Shown in pieces: positions 9,853 through 19,718 of a stretch of 64,000 bases of DNA. The notes beneath the pieces were generated by a model. The model saw only the letters and a list, made by a program, of their open reading frames with translations, had not been told where the DNA came from and did no database searches. Position numbers and translations under genes: made by a program. The DNA is from Paracoccus lutimaris (GTDB lineage: Bacteria; Pseudomonadota; Alphaproteobacteria; Rhodobacterales; Rhodobacteraceae). Location of the stretch: NCBI RefSeq assembly GCF_003337565.1, contig NZ_QPJL01000008.1:106205-170204 (forward strand), given 5' to 3'. Each line of letters opens with the position of its first letter. Position 1 is the first letter of the stretch.

Positions 9853-10824
9853 TCACCAGCGCAGGACGACCGCCCCCCAGGCGAGGCCACCGCCGATGGC
9901 CTCGGCCACCAGAACCTGACCCGGCTTGATGCGGCCTTGCGCATTGGCCACCGACAAGGCCAGCGGAATCGAGGCGGCCGAGGTATTGCCGTGATCGGCG
10001 ACGGTCAGCACGACCTTGTCCATCGGCAATTGCATGCGCTTGGCGGTCGCCTCGATGATGCGCAGATTCGCCTGATGCGGAACCAGCCAGTCGACGTCCT
10101 CCGGCCCAAGCCCGCCCTTGTCCAGGGCGTGATGCGCGGTATCGGCCAGTTTCTCGACCGCGTGGCGGAAGACCAGATTGCCCTGCATGCGCAGATGGCC
10201 CGCCGTCCCGGTCGAGGCGACGCCGCCATCGACATAAAGCAGATCGCGATATTGGCCGTCGCTGTTCAGATCCGTGGCCAGGATGCCGCGATCCGAGGAC
10301 GCGCCTTCGGCCTCGGCGGCCTCCAGCACCACGGCGCCTGCGCCGTCGCCGAACAGCACGCAGGTGCCGCGATCGGTCCAGTCCATGATCCGGCTGAAGG
10401 TCTCGGCGCCGATGACCAGCACACGCTCGGCAAGGCCGGCGCGAATCATCGCATCGGCATTGGCCAGCGCATAGACAAAGCCCGCGCAGACCGCCTGGAT
10501 GTCATAGGCAAAGCCCCGGCGCATCCCAAGGCCGGCCTGCACCATGGTCGCGACCGAAGGAAAGGTCAGATCCGGGGTCGAGGTGGCGACGATCACGGCG
10601 TCAAGCTGGTCGGCACTCAGCCCGGCATTCTCCAGTGCAGCGCGGCCGGCCAGAATGCCCAGATCGCTGGTGCGCTGTTCCTCGGCGGCGAAATGGCGCC
10701 GCTCGATGCCGGTGCGGGCACGGATCCATTCGTCACTGGTGTCCAGCTTGTCCTCGAACCAGCTGTTTTCCACTACCCGCTCGGGCAGGTAATGGCCGGT
10801 CCCCCGGACGATCGCACGCCGCAT
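9853..10824 (-). CDS. fabH: 3-oxoacyl-[acyl-carrier-protein] synthase III
   Basis: Condenses acetyl-CoA with malonyl-ACP to start fatty acid elongation. 323 residues. The active-site Cys is in DIQAVCAGFVYAL (about residue 113), the His in VPHQANLRI (about 250) and the Asn in DHGNTSAASIPLAL (about 281), the complete Cys-His-Asn triad of FabH. Start and plsX stop share one base (TGATG), so it is translationally coupled to plsX, which makes acyl-phosphate from the same pool. Confidence 0.96.
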   Translation of the reverse strand: MRRAIVRGTGHYLPERVVENSWFEDKLDTSDEWIRARTGIERRHFAAEEQRTSDLGILAGRAALENAGLSADQLDAVIVATSTPDLTFPSVATMVQAGLGMRRGFAYDIQAVCAGFVYALANADAMIRAGLAERVLVIGAETFSRIMDWTDRGTCVLFGDGAGAVVLEAAEAEGASSDRGILATDLNSDGQYRDLLYVDGGVASTGTAGHLRMQGNLVFRHAVEKLADTAHHALDKGGLGPEDVDWLVPHQANLRIIEATAKRMQLPMDKVVLTVADHGNTSAASIPLALSVANAQGRIKPGQVLVAEAIGGGLAWGAVVLRW

Positions 10825-11942
10825 CAGGCCGCCCCCTCACTGTCACTCTTTTTATCGTTAACCGCGGCTCCCAGCGCGATGGACTGAGCCACGCGCGCCG
10901 CAAGCCGATCCTGAAACCCGGATTTGCCCAGCTCATAGGCCAGCTTGATCGCCGCCGCGTTGCCGGTCGCATCGGCCGAGCCATGCGATTTCACCACGGT
11001 GCCGTTCAGGCCCAGAAAGATGCCGCCATTCACCCGGCGGGGGTCCATGCGTTTTTGCAGCCGCTTGAGCGAGGTCATCGCCAGAAGCGCCGCGAATTTC
11101 GACAGGATGGAATTGGCGAAGGCTTCGCGCATGAACTCGCCGACCAGCTTGGCGGTGCCTTCGCCGGTCTTCAGCGCCACATTGCCGGTAAAGCCGTCAG
11201 TCACGATCACATCGACGCGCGAGCTGGGCAGATCGCCCCCCTCGACAAAGCCGACATAGTCGAAATTGGCGGTCTCGGCGATGGCGGGCAGCATTTCATG
11301 CGCCTGCTTCATCTCGGGCCGGCCCTTGTGGTCCTCGGTCCCGACATTGAGAAGGCCCACGCGCGGCCGGGCAAGGCCCAGACCGTTGCGGGCATAGGAC
11401 ATGCCCATCAGCGCATAGGTGATCAGGTCCTGCGCGTCGGCGCGGATATCGGCGCCGCAATCGAGCATGACATTGAAGCCCTGCGGATTGCGCGAGGGCC
11501 AGAGGCAGGCGATGGCCGGCCGGTTCACGCCTGGCAGCTTGCGCAGGCGCAGCATCGACAACGCCATCAGCGCGCCGGTATTGCCGCAGGAGACCGCCGC
11601 GACCGCCTCGCCCGAGCGCACGGATTCGAGCGCCGACCACATCGAGGTGCCTTCGCCCTTGCGCAGCACCTGGCTGGGCTTGTCATCCATGGTCACGACG
11701 CCGGCCGCATCGCGAATGTCGCAACGCTCGGCCAGCCCACTGCGGCGCGAGATCAGCGCCTCGAGCTCGGCCCGGGGGCCATGCACGATGAAGCGGATAT
11801 CCGGGTTCTTCTCGGCGCTTTCGGCCATCCCGGCCACGACCGCGGCCGGGCCGCGATCACCGCCCATCGCGTCAACGGAAATTGCCAGTATGGGACCGCT
11901 CTTGGAGGGTCCCAGGGCAGAGGACGTGACGGAAGATGCCAT
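10824..11942 (-). CDS. plsX: phosphate acyltransferase PlsX
   Basis: Converts acyl-ACP to acyl-phosphate, the donor used by PlsY in phospholipid synthesis. 372 residues with the start motif ISVDAMGGDRGP (about 20-31), then CGNTGALMALSML, DCGADI and VTDGFTGNVALKTGEG, all PlsX signatures. About 18 extra residues precede the core. It follows rpmF by 23 bp, the widely conserved rpmF-plsX-fabH order, and probably shares its transcript. Confidence 0.96.
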   Translation of the reverse strand: MASSVTSSALGPSKSGPILAISVDAMGGDRGPAAVVAGMAESAEKNPDIRFIVHGPRAELEALISRRSGLAERCDIRDAAGVVTMDDKPSQVLRKGEGTSMWSALESVRSGEAVAAVSCGNTGALMALSMLRLRKLPGVNRPAIACLWPSRNPQGFNVMLDCGADIRADAQDLITYALMGMSYARNGLGLARPRVGLLNVGTEDHKGRPEMKQAHEMLPAIAETANFDYVGFVEGGDLPSSRVDVIVTDGFTGNVALKTGEGTAKLVGEFMREAFANSILSKFAALLAMTSLKRLQKRMDPRRVNGGIFLGLNGTVVKSHGSADATGNAAAIKLAYELGKSGFQDRLAARVAQSIALGAAVNDKKSDSEGAA

Positions 11943-11965
11943 ATTCGCAGAGAGGCGCTGGCGGC

Positions 11966-12172
11966 TTACGCCGCGTCGTCGTCCAGATCGACCTCATTGC
12001 CACGGGCCATGACCTCACGGTCGGCATAGTGGCCGCAGGACGGGCAGACGTGATGCGGGCGCTTCAGCTCGCCGCAATTGGTGCATTCATTCGGGTTACC
12101 GGCAACCAGGGCATCATGCGAACGACGCATGTTGCGGCGGGACCGGGTAACTCGGTTCTGAGGGACGGCCAT
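11966..12172 (-). CDS. rpmF: 50S ribosomal protein L32
   Basis: 68 residues. Begins [20 protein letters not shown] and carries a zinc ribbon, CTNC and CPSC, about residues 30-46, so it is the C+ (zinc-binding) paralog form. It heads the rpmF-plsX-fabH cluster, a conserved arrangement that couples ribosome and membrane lipid production. Promoter elements should lie in the 313-bp region upstream. Confidence 0.97.
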   Translation of the reverse strand: MAVPQNRVTRSRRNMRRSHDALVAGNPNECTNCGELKRPHHVCPSCGHYADREVMARGNEVDLDDDAA

Positions 12173-12485
12173 GTCTCAACCTCAAGTGGTTCGGGGGGCA
12201 AGCCATGGGGCGGCCCCGGATTTGGTGTTTCGTATCTGCGGCGGGCATAGGCCACTGGAGCGTTGGCCGCAAGTCGCGAATGACATCGCTGAGCGGGGGC
12301 CGCGGTCCGGGATTCCCCCCACCGGTCAATTGAACGCGCGAAAATAGCCGGAAATTGCCTTTTTGCAAGGGGAAAGTTCGGGGGCGGGGAAACCTCGCGG
12401 CGCCGGCGGCGCCGCGGCCTCCGGCGGGGATATTTGAACATGAAAGAAGCCCGGGGGCCGGGCCGTTTCCGAAGCCTCGGGCGGG
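12173..12485. other. 313-bp intergenic region holding a hairpin and dispersed repeat copy
   Basis: No credible gene. It must contain the rpmF promoter (minus strand). A 9-bp perfect hairpin with a 3-nt loop lies at 12396-12416, directly followed by the dispersed GGGGATATTT repeat (12417-12450). The rest is GC-rich sequence without recognisable signals. Confidence 0.6.
12396..12450 (+). repeat. dispersed intergenic repeat, copy 1
   Basis: Hairpin 12396-12416, then GCCTCCGGCGGGGATATTT and a purine-rich tail ending in ATGAAAGAAG. The core matches copies at 16694-16730, 19653-19699 and, on the other strand, 57322-57374. In this copy the repeat runs opposite to the flanking genes. Confidence 0.7.
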
Positions 12486-13304
12486 CTAGCGGCCGAGCTT
12501 GGCGTGGACCTCGTCCAGATCGACCTCGCCTTTCGGGAGCTTGTTGTCGGGATTGTCGAAATCGTACCTGAAGAGCTGGAAGTCCTTTTTGTAGATTTCC
12601 CAGATCAGGTGGCGCGACAGGTCATCGAAATAGGCGCTGACGGGATGGGCGCGCTTGGGGCCGTGGCCTTCGGATTCGTTGAAGCGGGGCGCCTCATTCA
12701 CGTCGAGCTTGACCGGGGTTGGCGCGGCATCCAGCACCTTCTGCATGCCTTCGTTGAATTTCTCGGTGAAGAAGATCTGGTCATAGCGCCCGCCATTCAC
12801 GATGAAGGTGGCGATATGGCCCGACATGGCCGACCAATGGATGTCCGGCTCCATCGGGCGGCGCCAGCGGATGGTGTCGCGCGCGAACAGCAGGAAGCGG
12901 CGGAAGCTGGCGATCTGGTCGAATTCGAAGCCGTTTTCCGGGCCGCCCACATCGACGCCGTAGCGCTGCAGCAGTTGCGGCACCAGATTGCCGCGATAGC
13001 GGTTGCCGTTGCGCTGGATGCCGGCGATCTTGTCGAAGAACGAGGACAGGATGCGCGCATAGGGATTGCGCACGCAGGTGAATGTCAGCGTCTGGTGGGC
13101 CTTGACGCTGGCCTCGATCAGCGGCTGGCTTTCGGGCTGGTTCCACTTGTGCAGGCCGGTGGTCGAATCGTGGATGTCGCCGTCGAAATACTGGCCATGG
13201 TCGGAATGGAACATGATCTGACCGATCGACGAGCAGGCGCATTTGGGCACGACGCGATAGACCATGCTTCCGCTTTCGGTCATCCATGTTCCGGGAAAGC
13301 CCAT
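12486..13304 (-). CDS. sulfotransferase family 2 protein
   Basis: 272 residues; probable PAPS-dependent sulfotransferase of the carbohydrate sulfotransferase type. The 5'-phosphosulfate loop is seen as YRVVPKCACSSIG (about residues 16-28) and the 3'-phosphate site as CVRNPYARILSSFFDK (about 77-92). A C-terminal KDFQLFRYDF matches the family's closing motif. No transmembrane segment or signal peptide is visible, so it would act in the cytoplasm on a saccharide or lipid intermediate. It is divergent from a Core-2/I-branching glycosyltransferase 139 bp away, which suggests joint work on a surface glycan. The acceptor is unknown. Confidence 0.85.
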   Translation of the reverse strand: MGFPGTWMTESGSMVYRVVPKCACSSIGQIMFHSDHGQYFDGDIHDSTTGLHKWNQPESQPLIEASVKAHQTLTFTCVRNPYARILSSFFDKIAGIQRNGNRYRGNLVPQLLQRYGVDVGGPENGFEFDQIASFRRFLLFARDTIRWRRPMEPDIHWSAMSGHIATFIVNGGRYDQIFFTEKFNEGMQKVLDAAPTPVKLDVNEAPRFNESEGHGPKRAHPVSAYFDDLSRHLIWEIYKKDFQLFRYDFDNPDNKLPKGEVDLDEVHAKLGR

Positions 13305-13443
13305 TTGCGGTAATCCTCTTCACCGGCGCGACGGGCGACTTGCCCGGCCTGTCAAAATCGTTAAGGACAGAAAGCAAATCACCGGCAGATATTCAACCTG
13401 CCGCAGCAGGTTTCCGGCCCCGGTCGGGCAGGAAAACAGTCAG

Positions 13444-15021
13444 ATGGCCCGTATTGCCTTTATTCTCTTGTGTCACAAGGATCCCAGCGGGGTCATCGCA
13501 CAGGCGCAGCGGCTGACCGCGGCCGGCGATTATGTTGCGATCCATTTCGACGCCCGCGCCAAGACCCGTGATTTCGACGAGATCCGTCAGGCGCTGGCCG
13601 AAAATCCCTCGGTGGTCTTTGCCGGGCGGCGGCTGAAATGCGGCTGGGGCGAATGGTCGCTGGTCGCGGCGACGCTTGAGGCCGTGCGCGCGGCCATCAC
13701 GGCCTTTCCGCAGGCGACGCATTTCTACATGCTCTCGGGCGATTGCATGCCGATCAAGTCGGCCGAATATGCCCATGCCTTTCTGGATGCGCAGGATTGC
13801 GACTATATCGAGAATGTCGATTTCTTCACCTCGGACTGGATCAAGACCGGCTTCAAGGAAGAACGGCTGATCTATCGCCACTGGTTCAACGAGCGCGCAC
13901 GGAAATGGCTGTTCTATGCCAGCTATGACCTGCAGAAGCGATTGGGCCTGACCCGCCAGCCGCCGGCGGATATCCAGGTGCGGATCGGGTCGCAATGGTG
14001 GTGCCTGCGCCGCCACACCATCGAACAGGTGCTGCGCTTTTGCGACGAGCGCGGCGACGTGCTGCGGTTCTTTGCCACCACCTGGATCCCGGACGAGACC
14101 TTCTTTCAGACGATCGTGCCGCATGTCGTGCCCCGCAAGGAGATTCGCAACCGCACCCTGACCTATCTGGTCTTCACCGATTACGGCATGCCGGCGGCGT
14201 TCTATAACGACCATTACGACCTCTTGCTGGGGCAGGATCATCTGTTCGCCCGCAAGATCAGCCCCGAGGCGCTGCGCCTGCGCGAGCGGCTGGGCGCGCT
14301 CTGGGCGACGACGGGGGTGCATTTCCCGATATCGAACGAGGCCACGGGGCTGTTTCGCTTTCTGACCGGGCGCGGCCGGATCGGCCGCCGCTTCGTGCAG
14401 CGCTTCTGGGAAACCGAGGGCAGCCTGGGGCGCGACAACACGCTTTTGCTGGTCGTGGCCAAGAAATGGCATGTCGCCAAGCGGCTGACGGCGGCGATTC
14501 GCAGCCAGACCTCGATTCCGGCGGTGGACTATCTGTTCAACGAGATCGAGGCGCATCTGCCCGATCTGGGCGGGGTCGAGACCACGCTGGAAAAGCGTCA
14601 TCGCCATCGCCGCGCCCTGCTGCGGGTGCTGTTCGAGCAGTTCGAGACCGACCGGCTGGTCATCTGTCTGGATCCGGCAGCGATGCATCTGATCGAGGAT
14701 CTGATGTCCGACAAGGCCGAGACCCGGCTTTTGCTGATCGATTCCGAGCTGGACGACGCCTATGTCCGCGGCCATATCGGGCGCGTCGGGCTGGCCGGGG
14801 CACAGGCTTCGCAGGAGGTGGTGGACCGGCTGGTGCAGACCGTCCGCGCCGATCTTGAGCATGAAAGCGAGCGGCTGCGCGACATGGGCTTCGCCGGTTT
14901 CCATGCCATTGCGCCGGCGCGGCACCCCGAGGAGAATGCCGCCGAACTGGCGCGTTTCCTTGACGTCACGCCCGAGACGGCGCTGAGTCTGGCCAAGACC
15001 GACCATCTGTTCACCGACTGA
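13444..15021 (+). CDS. Core-2/I-branching-type beta-1,6-N-acetylglucosaminyltransferase family protein
   Basis: 525 residues. The N-terminal ~290 residues match the Core-2/I-branching (GT14) family: MARIAFILLCHKDP at the start, VAIHFDAR, FYMLSGDCMPI (about 95-105) and DETFFQTI (about 218-225), with the last acidic pair as probable catalytic region. The C-terminal ~230 residues form an extra domain that I cannot assign; it is rich in ERL and DRL helices and recurs fused to such transferases in Rhodobacterales. I start at ATG 13444 because the family N-terminus begins there, although the frame stays open upstream. It diverges from the sulfotransferase gene; a hit 10 bp downstream is the HIT gene. 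Confidence 0.85.
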   Translation: MARIAFILLCHKDPSGVIAQAQRLTAAGDYVAIHFDARAKTRDFDEIRQALAENPSVVFAGRRLKCGWGEWSLVAATLEAVRAAITAFPQATHFYMLSGDCMPIKSAEYAHAFLDAQDCDYIENVDFFTSDWIKTGFKEERLIYRHWFNERARKWLFYASYDLQKRLGLTRQPPADIQVRIGSQWWCLRRHTIEQVLRFCDERGDVLRFFATTWIPDETFFQTIVPHVVPRKEIRNRTLTYLVFTDYGMPAAFYNDHYDLLLGQDHLFARKISPEALRLRERLGALWATTGVHFPISNEATGLFRFLTGRGRIGRRFVQRFWETEGSLGRDNTLLLVVAKKWHVAKRLTAAIRSQTSIPAVDYLFNEIEAHLPDLGGVETTLEKRHRHRRALLRVLFEQFETDRLVICLDPAAMHLIEDLMSDKAETRLLLIDSELDDAYVRGHIGRVGLAGAQASQEVVDRLVQTVRADLEHESERLRDMGFAGFHAIAPARHPEENAAELARFLDVTPETALSLAKTDHLFTD

Positions 15022-15030
15022 GGAGTTCCC

Positions 15031-15405
15031 ATGCCCGCCTATGATCCGAGCAACATCTTCGCCCGCATCCTGCGCGGCGAGATCCCCAATGACACCGTGC
15101 TGGAAACCCCGCATACGCTGGCCTTTCGCGATATCCGCCCGCAGGCGCCGGTGCATGTGCTGGTGATCCCCAAGGGCGCCTATGTCAGCTATGACGATTT
15201 CGCGGCCAATGCCCCGGATGCCGAGATCGTCGATTTCCACCGCGCCGTGGCCCGCGTGACCCGCGATCTGGGGGTTGATCTGGATCAGGGGCAGGGCTTT
15301 CGCGCCATCACCAATGCCGGCGAGCATGGCGTGCAGGAAGTGCCGCATTTCCACCTGCATATTCTGGGTGGCCGGTCCATGGGCCGGATGGTGCAGCCGG
15401 GCTGA
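15031..15405 (+). CDS. HIT-family (histidine triad) nucleotide hydrolase
   Basis: 124 residues with the histidine triad HFHLHILGG (about 109-117) and the HINT-type opening PSNIFARILRGEIP. These proteins hydrolyse AMP conjugates such as adenosine phosphoramidates; the substrate here is unknown. GAGGAG sits upstream of ATG 15031. It follows the glycosyltransferase by nine bases and may be co-transcribed. Confidence 0.93.
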   Translation: MPAYDPSNIFARILRGEIPNDTVLETPHTLAFRDIRPQAPVHVLVIPKGAYVSYDDFAANAPDAEIVDFHRAVARVTRDLGVDLDQGQGFRAITNAGEHGVQEVPHFHLHILGGRSMGRMVQPG

Positions 15406-15428
15406 GGCCGGCTTTTGCGCCTGGTCGC

Positions 15429-16640
<1,212 letters not shown>

Positions 16641-16693
16641 GCCGTCAGGCCGGCGCTGAAAGGCGGGCGTTTCGCCGGTTGAGGCGTTGCTGT

Positions 16694-16730
16694 GCCTCCG
16701 GCGGGGATATTTTTCCATGGAAGATGGAGA
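16694..16730 (+). repeat. dispersed intergenic repeat, copy 2
   Basis: GCCTCCGGCGGGGATATTT, followed by TTCCATGGAAGATGGAGA. Located between the zinc-finger gene and polA. Same 19-base core as copy 1; upstream there is a GC-rich, partly palindromic stretch. Confidence 0.7.
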
Positions 16731-16819
16731 GGGGCACGCCAGGGGCTGGCGGGGTTGGCCCCTGGGCGCGGCTGTGGCAGAACGGGGCCTTGTGACGCGA
16801 CAGAAGCTTGGGGGCGCAT

Positions 16820-19636
16820 ATGAGTGACGGTTTCGGCAAGGGCCACCACCTGCATCTGATCGACGGATCGGCCTTTATCTTTCGGGCCTATCATGCGCTG
16901 CCGCCGTTGACGCGCCGCTCGGACGGGTTGCCGATCGGGGCGGTCGCGGGATTCTGCAACATGCTGTGGAAATACGTGCAGGAGGCAAGGGGGGCGGATG
17001 CGCCGACCCATGTCGCGGTCATCTTTGACCATTCCTCGAAGACATTCCGCAACGAGATCTATCCGCTTTACAAGGCCAACCGCCCGGAACTGCCCGAGGA
17101 TCTGCGGCCGCAATTCCCGCTGACCCGAGAGGCGACGCGGGCCTTCAACATCGCCTGTATCGAGACCGAAGGCTATGAGGCCGACGACATCATCGCCACC
17201 CTGTCCTGCCGGGTGCGGGATGCGGGCGGGCGGGTGACCATCGTCAGTTCGGACAAGGATCTGATGCAGCTGGTGGGCGGCGGCGTCGGCATGATGGACC
17301 CGATCAAGGGCAAGGCCATCGGCCCCGACGAGGTGCGCGAGAAATTCGGCGTCGGGCCTGAGCGGGTCGTCGATGTGCAGGCTTTGGCCGGGGATTCGGT
17401 CGACAATGTCCCGGGCGCGCCGGGAATTGGCATCAAGACTGCCGCGCAACTAATTGAGGAATATGGAGATCTTGAAGCGCTGCTTGAGCGCGCCGAGGAG
17501 ATCAAGCAGCCCAAGCGCCGCCAGACCCTGATCGAGAATGCCGAACTGATCCGCATCTCGAAGCAACTGGTGCAGCTGGATTGCGAAACCCCGCTGGAGG
17601 TCTCGGACGAGGAGCTGTCGCTGCGCGACCCCGATCCGGCGGTGCTGCTGGAATTCCTGAACCGGATGGAGTTCCGCACCCTGACCAACCGCGTGGCCGA
17701 GCGTTTCGGCGCCGAGGTGCCGCCCAGCCCCGAGGTGGTGCCGGCGGCCCCGGCCGCGCCGGGTGCGGCGCCTTTGCAGGCGGACTTGCCCGCCATCGAC
17801 CGCAGCCTTTACGTCACCATCCGCGACGAGGCGGTGCTGGCGGAATGGCTGGCCGAAATCACCGAAAAGGGTGTCGTCGCCATCGATACCGAGACCACCG
17901 GACTGGACGAGATGCAGGCCGGTCTGGTCGGGGTCTCGCTGTCGACCGGGCCGGGGCGGGCGGCCTATCTGCCGCTTGGCCATGTCGACGGGACGGCGGA
18001 TCTGTTCGGCTCGGGTGCGCTGTCGTCGGGGCAACTGCCGCTGGAACGGGCGCTGGCGATGCTCAAGCCCGTGCTTGAGGATCCGGCGGTGCTGAAGATC
18101 GGCCAGAACATCAAGTATGACTGGAAGATCCTGGCCCGGCATGGCATTCGCATGGGGCCCATCGACGACACCATGCTGCTGTCTTACGCGCTGAATGCGG
18201 GTGCGCATAACCATGGCATGGATGAGCTGTCCGAGCTGTATCTGGACCACAAGCCGGTGCCGATCAAGGAGCTGATCGGCTCGGGCAAGGCGCAGATCGG
18301 CTTTGCCCAGGTGCCCATCGACAAGGCCGCCGAATATGCCGCCGAGGATGCCGAGGTGACCTGGCGGCTCTGGCATCATTTCCGGCCGAAACTGGCGCCG
18401 AACCGCGTCACCACCGCCTATGAGCGGCTGGAACGGCCGATGGTGCCGGTGCTGGCCGGGATGGAGATGTCGGGCATCCGCATCGATTCCGAGCATCTCA
18501 AGCGCATGTCGAATGCCTTTGCCCAGCAGATGGCCGGGCTTGAGGATGAGATCCATAGGCTGGCGGGCGGGCCCTTCAATGTGGGCAGCCCCAAGCAGCT
18601 GGGCGAGATCCTGTTCGAGAAGATGGGGCTCGCTGGTGGCAAGCAGGGCAAGACCGGGGCATTCTCTACCAGCGCCGAAGTGCTGGAGGATCTGGCCGCC
18701 GAAGGCCATGACCTGCCCGCCCGCGTGCTGGACTGGCGCCAGCTTTCCAAGCTGAAATCGACCTATACCGACGCGCTGCCGACCTTTGTGAACCCGGAAA
18801 CCGGGCGCGTTCATACCAGCTATTCGATTGCCGGGGCGCAGACCGGGCGGCTGGCCTCGACCGATCCGAACTTGCAGAACATCCCGGTCAGGACCGAGGA
18901 GGGGCGGCGCATCCGCGAGGCTTTCGTGGCCACGCCGGGGCACCGGCTGGTCAGTCTGGATTACAGCCAGATCGAGCTGCGGATCCTGGCCCATGTGGCG
19001 CAGATCCCGGCGCTGAAGCAGGCGTTTCGCGAGGGTGTCGACATTCACGCCATGACCGCAAGCCAGATGTTCGGCGTCCCGGTCGAGGGGATGGACCCGA
19101 TGATCCGCCGCCGCGCCAAGGCGATCAATTTCGGCGTGATCTACGGGATTTCTGGTTTCGGGCTGGCCCGCAACCTGCGCATTCCGCGCGCCGAGGCGCA
19201 GGCCTTTATCGACACCTATTTCGAGCGTTTCCCCGAGATCCGCGCCTATATGGACCGCACCGTTGCCGATGCCAAGGAAAACGGCTTTGTGCGCACGCTG
19301 TTCGGGCGGCGGATCATGACGCCGGGCATCAACCAATCCGGCCCTGCTGCGGGCGGTGCGAAGCGCGCGGCAATCAACGCGCCGATCCAGGGTGCTGCGG
19401 CCGATATCATCCGCCGCGCCATGATCCGCATGCCGGAGGCGATCCGGGATCTGCCTGCCCGGATGCTGCTGCAGGTTCATGACGAACTGGTCTTTGAGGT
19501 CGAGGAGGGCGCGGTTTCCGATCTGATCGGGGTTGCGCGCGGCATCATGCAGGGCGCGGCGGAGCCTGCCGTGCATCTGGATGTGCCGCTGATCGTCGAT
19601 GCCGGGCAGGGCGCGAACTGGGCCGAAGCGCATTGA
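16820..19636 (+). CDS. polA: DNA polymerase I
   Basis: 938 residues from ATG 16820 (MSDGFGKG). The 5'-3' exonuclease domain starts HLIDGSAFIFRAYHALPP and carries the Asp cluster through GYEADDIIATL and SDKDLMQL. The 3'-5' proofreading domain is intact, with the DxE pair in VVAIDTETTGLDE near residue 355. The polymerase domain has motif A VSLDYSQIELR, motif B RRRAKAINFGVIYG and motif C LQVHDELVFE. It fills gaps and removes Okazaki RNA. The only oddity is an Ala/Pro linker at about 300-315. It ends at a strong terminator shared with hemN. Confidence 0.97.
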   Translation: MSDGFGKGHHLHLIDGSAFIFRAYHALPPLTRRSDGLPIGAVAGFCNMLWKYVQEARGADAPTHVAVIFDHSSKTFRNEIYPLYKANRPELPEDLRPQFPLTREATRAFNIACIETEGYEADDIIATLSCRVRDAGGRVTIVSSDKDLMQLVGGGVGMMDPIKGKAIGPDEVREKFGVGPERVVDVQALAGDSVDNVPGAPGIGIKTAAQLIEEYGDLEALLERAEEIKQPKRRQTLIENAELIRISKQLVQLDCETPLEVSDEELSLRDPDPAVLLEFLNRMEFRTLTNRVAERFGAEVPPSPEVVPAAPAAPGAAPLQADLPAIDRSLYVTIRDEAVLAEWLAEITEKGVVAIDTETTGLDEMQAGLVGVSLSTGPGRAAYLPLGHVDGTADLFGSGALSSGQLPLERALAMLKPVLEDPAVLKIGQNIKYDWKILARHGIRMGPIDDTMLLSYALNAGAHNHGMDELSELYLDHKPVPIKELIGSGKAQIGFAQVPIDKAAEYAAEDAEVTWRLWHHFRPKLAPNRVTTAYERLERPMVPVLAGMEMSGIRIDSEHLKRMSNAFAQQMAGLEDEIHRLAGGPFNVGSPKQLGEILFEKMGLAGGKQGKTGAFSTSAEVLEDLAAEGHDLPARVLDWRQLSKLKSTYTDALPTFVNPETGRVHTSYSIAGAQTGRLASTDPNLQNIPVRTEEGRRIREAFVATPGHRLVSLDYSQIELRILAHVAQIPALKQAFREGVDIHAMTASQMFGVPVEGMDPMIRRRAKAINFGVIYGISGFGLARNLRIPRAEAQAFIDTYFERFPEIRAYMDRTVADAKENGFVRTLFGRRIMTPGINQSGPAAGGAKRAAINAPIQGAAADIIRRAMIRMPEAIRDLPARMLLQVHDELVFEVEEGAVSDLIGVARGIMQGAAEPAVHLDVPLIVDAGQGANWAEAH

Positions 19637-19652
19637 ATGGCGCATTAAATTC

Positions 19653-19681
19653 TGCGGCCGCGCCTTTTGGGCGCGGCCGCA
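19653..19681. terminator. bidirectional hairpin terminator between polA and hemN
   Basis: Perfect 12-bp stem, TGCGGCCGCGCC (19653-19664) with GGCGCGGCCGCA (19670-19681), loop TTTTG. It lies between convergent polA and hemN and is followed by GGATATTT, so it is also a variant copy of the dispersed repeat. Confidence 0.75.
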
Positions 19682-19699
19682 TGGATATTTGAGTGAAGA
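19653..19699 (+). repeat. dispersed intergenic repeat, copy 3 (variant)
   Basis: The hairpin is followed by ATGGATATTTGAGTGAAGAA. It keeps the GATATTT core and purine tail but lacks the CCTCCGGCGGG segment. Confidence 0.55.
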
Positions 19700-19718
19700 A
19701 GAAACAGCCTGCCGGGGG

